A stretch of DNA of 64,000 bases from CAZUDI01 sp964618975 (lineage in GTDB: Bacteria > Desulfobacterota > Desulfomonilia > UBA1062), in contig CAZUDI010000005.1 of NCBI GenBank assembly GCA_964618975.1, forward strand, positions 20,670 to 84,669, read 5' to 3'. The notes beneath the pieces are model-generated. The model saw only the letters and a list, made by a program, of their open reading frames with translations, was not told where the DNA came from and did no database searches. The position numbers were made by a program, and so were the translations under genes. Position 1 is the stretch's first letter, and each line of letters begins with the position of its first letter. Of the stretch, positions 63,089-64,000 are shown piece by piece.

Positions 63089-64000
63089 GGCACGAGCCCT
63101 CCGTTGATCACCTCGGGGGCGGGCATGAGGCCTCGCACCCGACCGTCACGCCGGAACTCGAGCACGTCGATGCCGTAGACCGTGCGGATGGTCTCGCGTG
63201 TGATCACCTCCTGCGGGGCCCCGCTGCAGAGAATGGCGCCCTGGTGCAGAAGGAGGACCTCATCGGCGAAGTTCAGGGCGTGGTTGGGGTCATGGGTGGC
63301 GATCAGCGCCAGCAGCCCCCGGGTGCGTACGAGCTGCCTGATGACCGAGAGGGTCAGGATCTGGTTGCGGTAGTCCAGGTGGCTGGTGGGCTCGTCCAGC
63401 AGCATGACCGGGGTGTCCTGGGCCAGGGAACGCGCGATGAGCACGAGCTGGCGCTCGCCGCCGGAGATGTTGGTGAAGGGCTTGTCGCTCAGGTGGGCGA
63501 TGCCCACTTCCTCCAGGGCCGCCTGCGCCCGCTCGAGATCCACCGGGCCCGGGAGCGCCAGGGTGCCGATGTAGGGGGCCCGCCCCATGAGCACCATATG
63601 CTGCACGCTGTAGGAGAACACGGTGGCGTGCTCCTGGGGGACCACACTCATGCGCCGGGCGCGCTCGCGGCGCGAGATGTGCTCCAGGGACTGCCCCCCG
63701 ACGCGCACCTCCCCGGCACTGGGCTTGAGAATGCCCGAGATGCACTTGATGAGCGTGGTCTTGCCCGAGCCGTTCGGGCCGAGCAGACCGATGATCTCAC
63801 CACCTTCTCCTGCAAGGGTGATGTCATGCAGGACCTTCCTCGACGGGTAGGTGAAGCTGACGCCGCGCAGTCGAATGTCCAACGGGCCAGCCGGAAGTGG
63901 TTGTGGGTCAACCGGATCCGAGACCAGCGCCGGTAGGTCGAGGATTTCGAAGACCCGCTCGAAGCTCACCACGGCGCTCATGACGTCCATCCGGGCGTTC
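63085..64000 (-). CDS. ABC ATPase (FecE/BtuD type) with exporter-like N-terminal linker, open at window edge
   Basis: At least 301 aa from ATG 63990, with the frame continuing to the edge. The nucleotide-binding domain is importer-like: Walker A GLLGPNGSGKTT, Q-loop VVPQEHA, signature NISGGERQ, Walker B VMLLDEPTSHLD and a C-terminal ITRETIRTVYGIDV typical of FecE/BtuD. The first ~50 residues (NARMDVMSAVVSFERVFEILDLP, then GPLDIRLRGVSFTYPS) match instead the linker between the membrane and ATPase domains of ABC exporters. The true N-terminus lies outside the window or the gene is a chimera. It powers the adjacent permease. Confidence 0.85.
   Translation of the reverse strand, partial: NARMDVMSAVVSFERVFEILDLPALVSDPVDPQPLPAGPLDIRLRGVSFTYPSRKVLHDITLAGEGGEIIGLLGPNGSGKTTLIKCISGILKPSAGEVRVGGQSLEHISRRERARRMSVVPQEHATVFSYSVQHMVLMGRAPYIGTLALPGPVDLERAQAALEEVGIAHLSDKPFTNISGGERQLVLIARSLAQDTPVMLLDEPTSHLDYRNQILTLSVIRQLVRTRGLLALIATHDPNHALNFADEVLLLHQGAILCSGAPQEVITRETIRTVYGIDVLEFRRDGRVRGLMPAPEVINGGLVP

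Overview
The window is about 64 kb of high-GC DNA from an anaerobic Gram-negative bacterium. The gene content fits the Desulfobacterota (former Deltaproteobacteria) best: KDO/LPS genes, tungsten/molybdenum-type aldehyde oxidoreductases with Hdr-like electron-transfer proteins, a DUF224-type ETF:menaquinone oxidoreductase pair, beta-oxidation genes and acetyl-CoA synthetase. No 16S gene is present, so the lineage is inferred from gene content only.

Layout. (1) 1-11.8 kb, minus strand: one tightly packed housekeeping operon reading DUF177-rpmF-fabD-fabG-acpP-fabF-rpiB-glyA-nrdR-ribD-ribE-ribBA-ribH-nusB-(M17-like)-trkA. Most neighbours overlap or nearly touch. (2) 12.0-15.5 kb: a class IV aminotransferase, a tRNA-Asn with a strong terminator, a low-GC PIN/Phd toxin-antitoxin pair and an unknown conserved gene. 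(3) 15.8-18.9 kb: a large hybrid sensor kinase. (4) 18.9-31.6 kb, minus strand: an 11-gene redox operon with an aldehyde:ferredoxin-oxidoreductase (AOR) plus polyferredoxin pair at each end and, between them, two HdrA-like flavoproteins, an MvhD protein, a formate dehydrogenase module and HdrC/NapG-like proteins. A good sigma70-type promoter precedes it. (5) 32-38 kb: a frameshifted CoA-transferase, a FAD oxidoreductase, a DUF4388/DnaJ/TPR protein, a DUF5610-like protein and a cupin fusion. (6) 38.2-49.6 kb, minus strand: a fatty-acid/acyl-CoA oxidation block (acs, tetR, enoyl-CoA hydratase, acyl-CoA dehydrogenase, etfBA, two DUF224 membrane oxidoreductases). The two oxidoreductases share a nearly identical 1.19-kb segment. 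(7) 49.8-57.4 kb: a secreted protein, waaA, kdsB, a macro-domain protein, a MoaE-like protein and an ECF sigma/anti-sigma/lipoprotein/secreted-protein cluster. (8) 57.7-64 kb, minus strand: a radical SAM fusion protein and an ABC metal-chelate/cofactor uptake system with two binding proteins. Its ATPase has the linker of an ABC exporter at its N-terminus.

How it fits together. Region 6 supplies a complete electron route from acyl-CoA through ETF to membrane quinone. Region 4 looks like a cytoplasmic/membrane electron-confurcation or bifurcation hub joining an AOR-type enzyme, formate and the quinone pool. Its subunit plan resembles the class II benzoyl-CoA reductase (Bam) complexes, but a formate dehydrogenase module stands where Bam has its Nuo-like subunits. 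This operon is the best candidate for an undescribed system here.

Other structure. A family of intergenic two-hairpin repeats (at least nine copies) runs through the right two-thirds of the window. A separate degenerate 78-86-bp tandem array lies at 54.04-54.33 kb. No CRISPR array, insertion sequence or prophage was seen.
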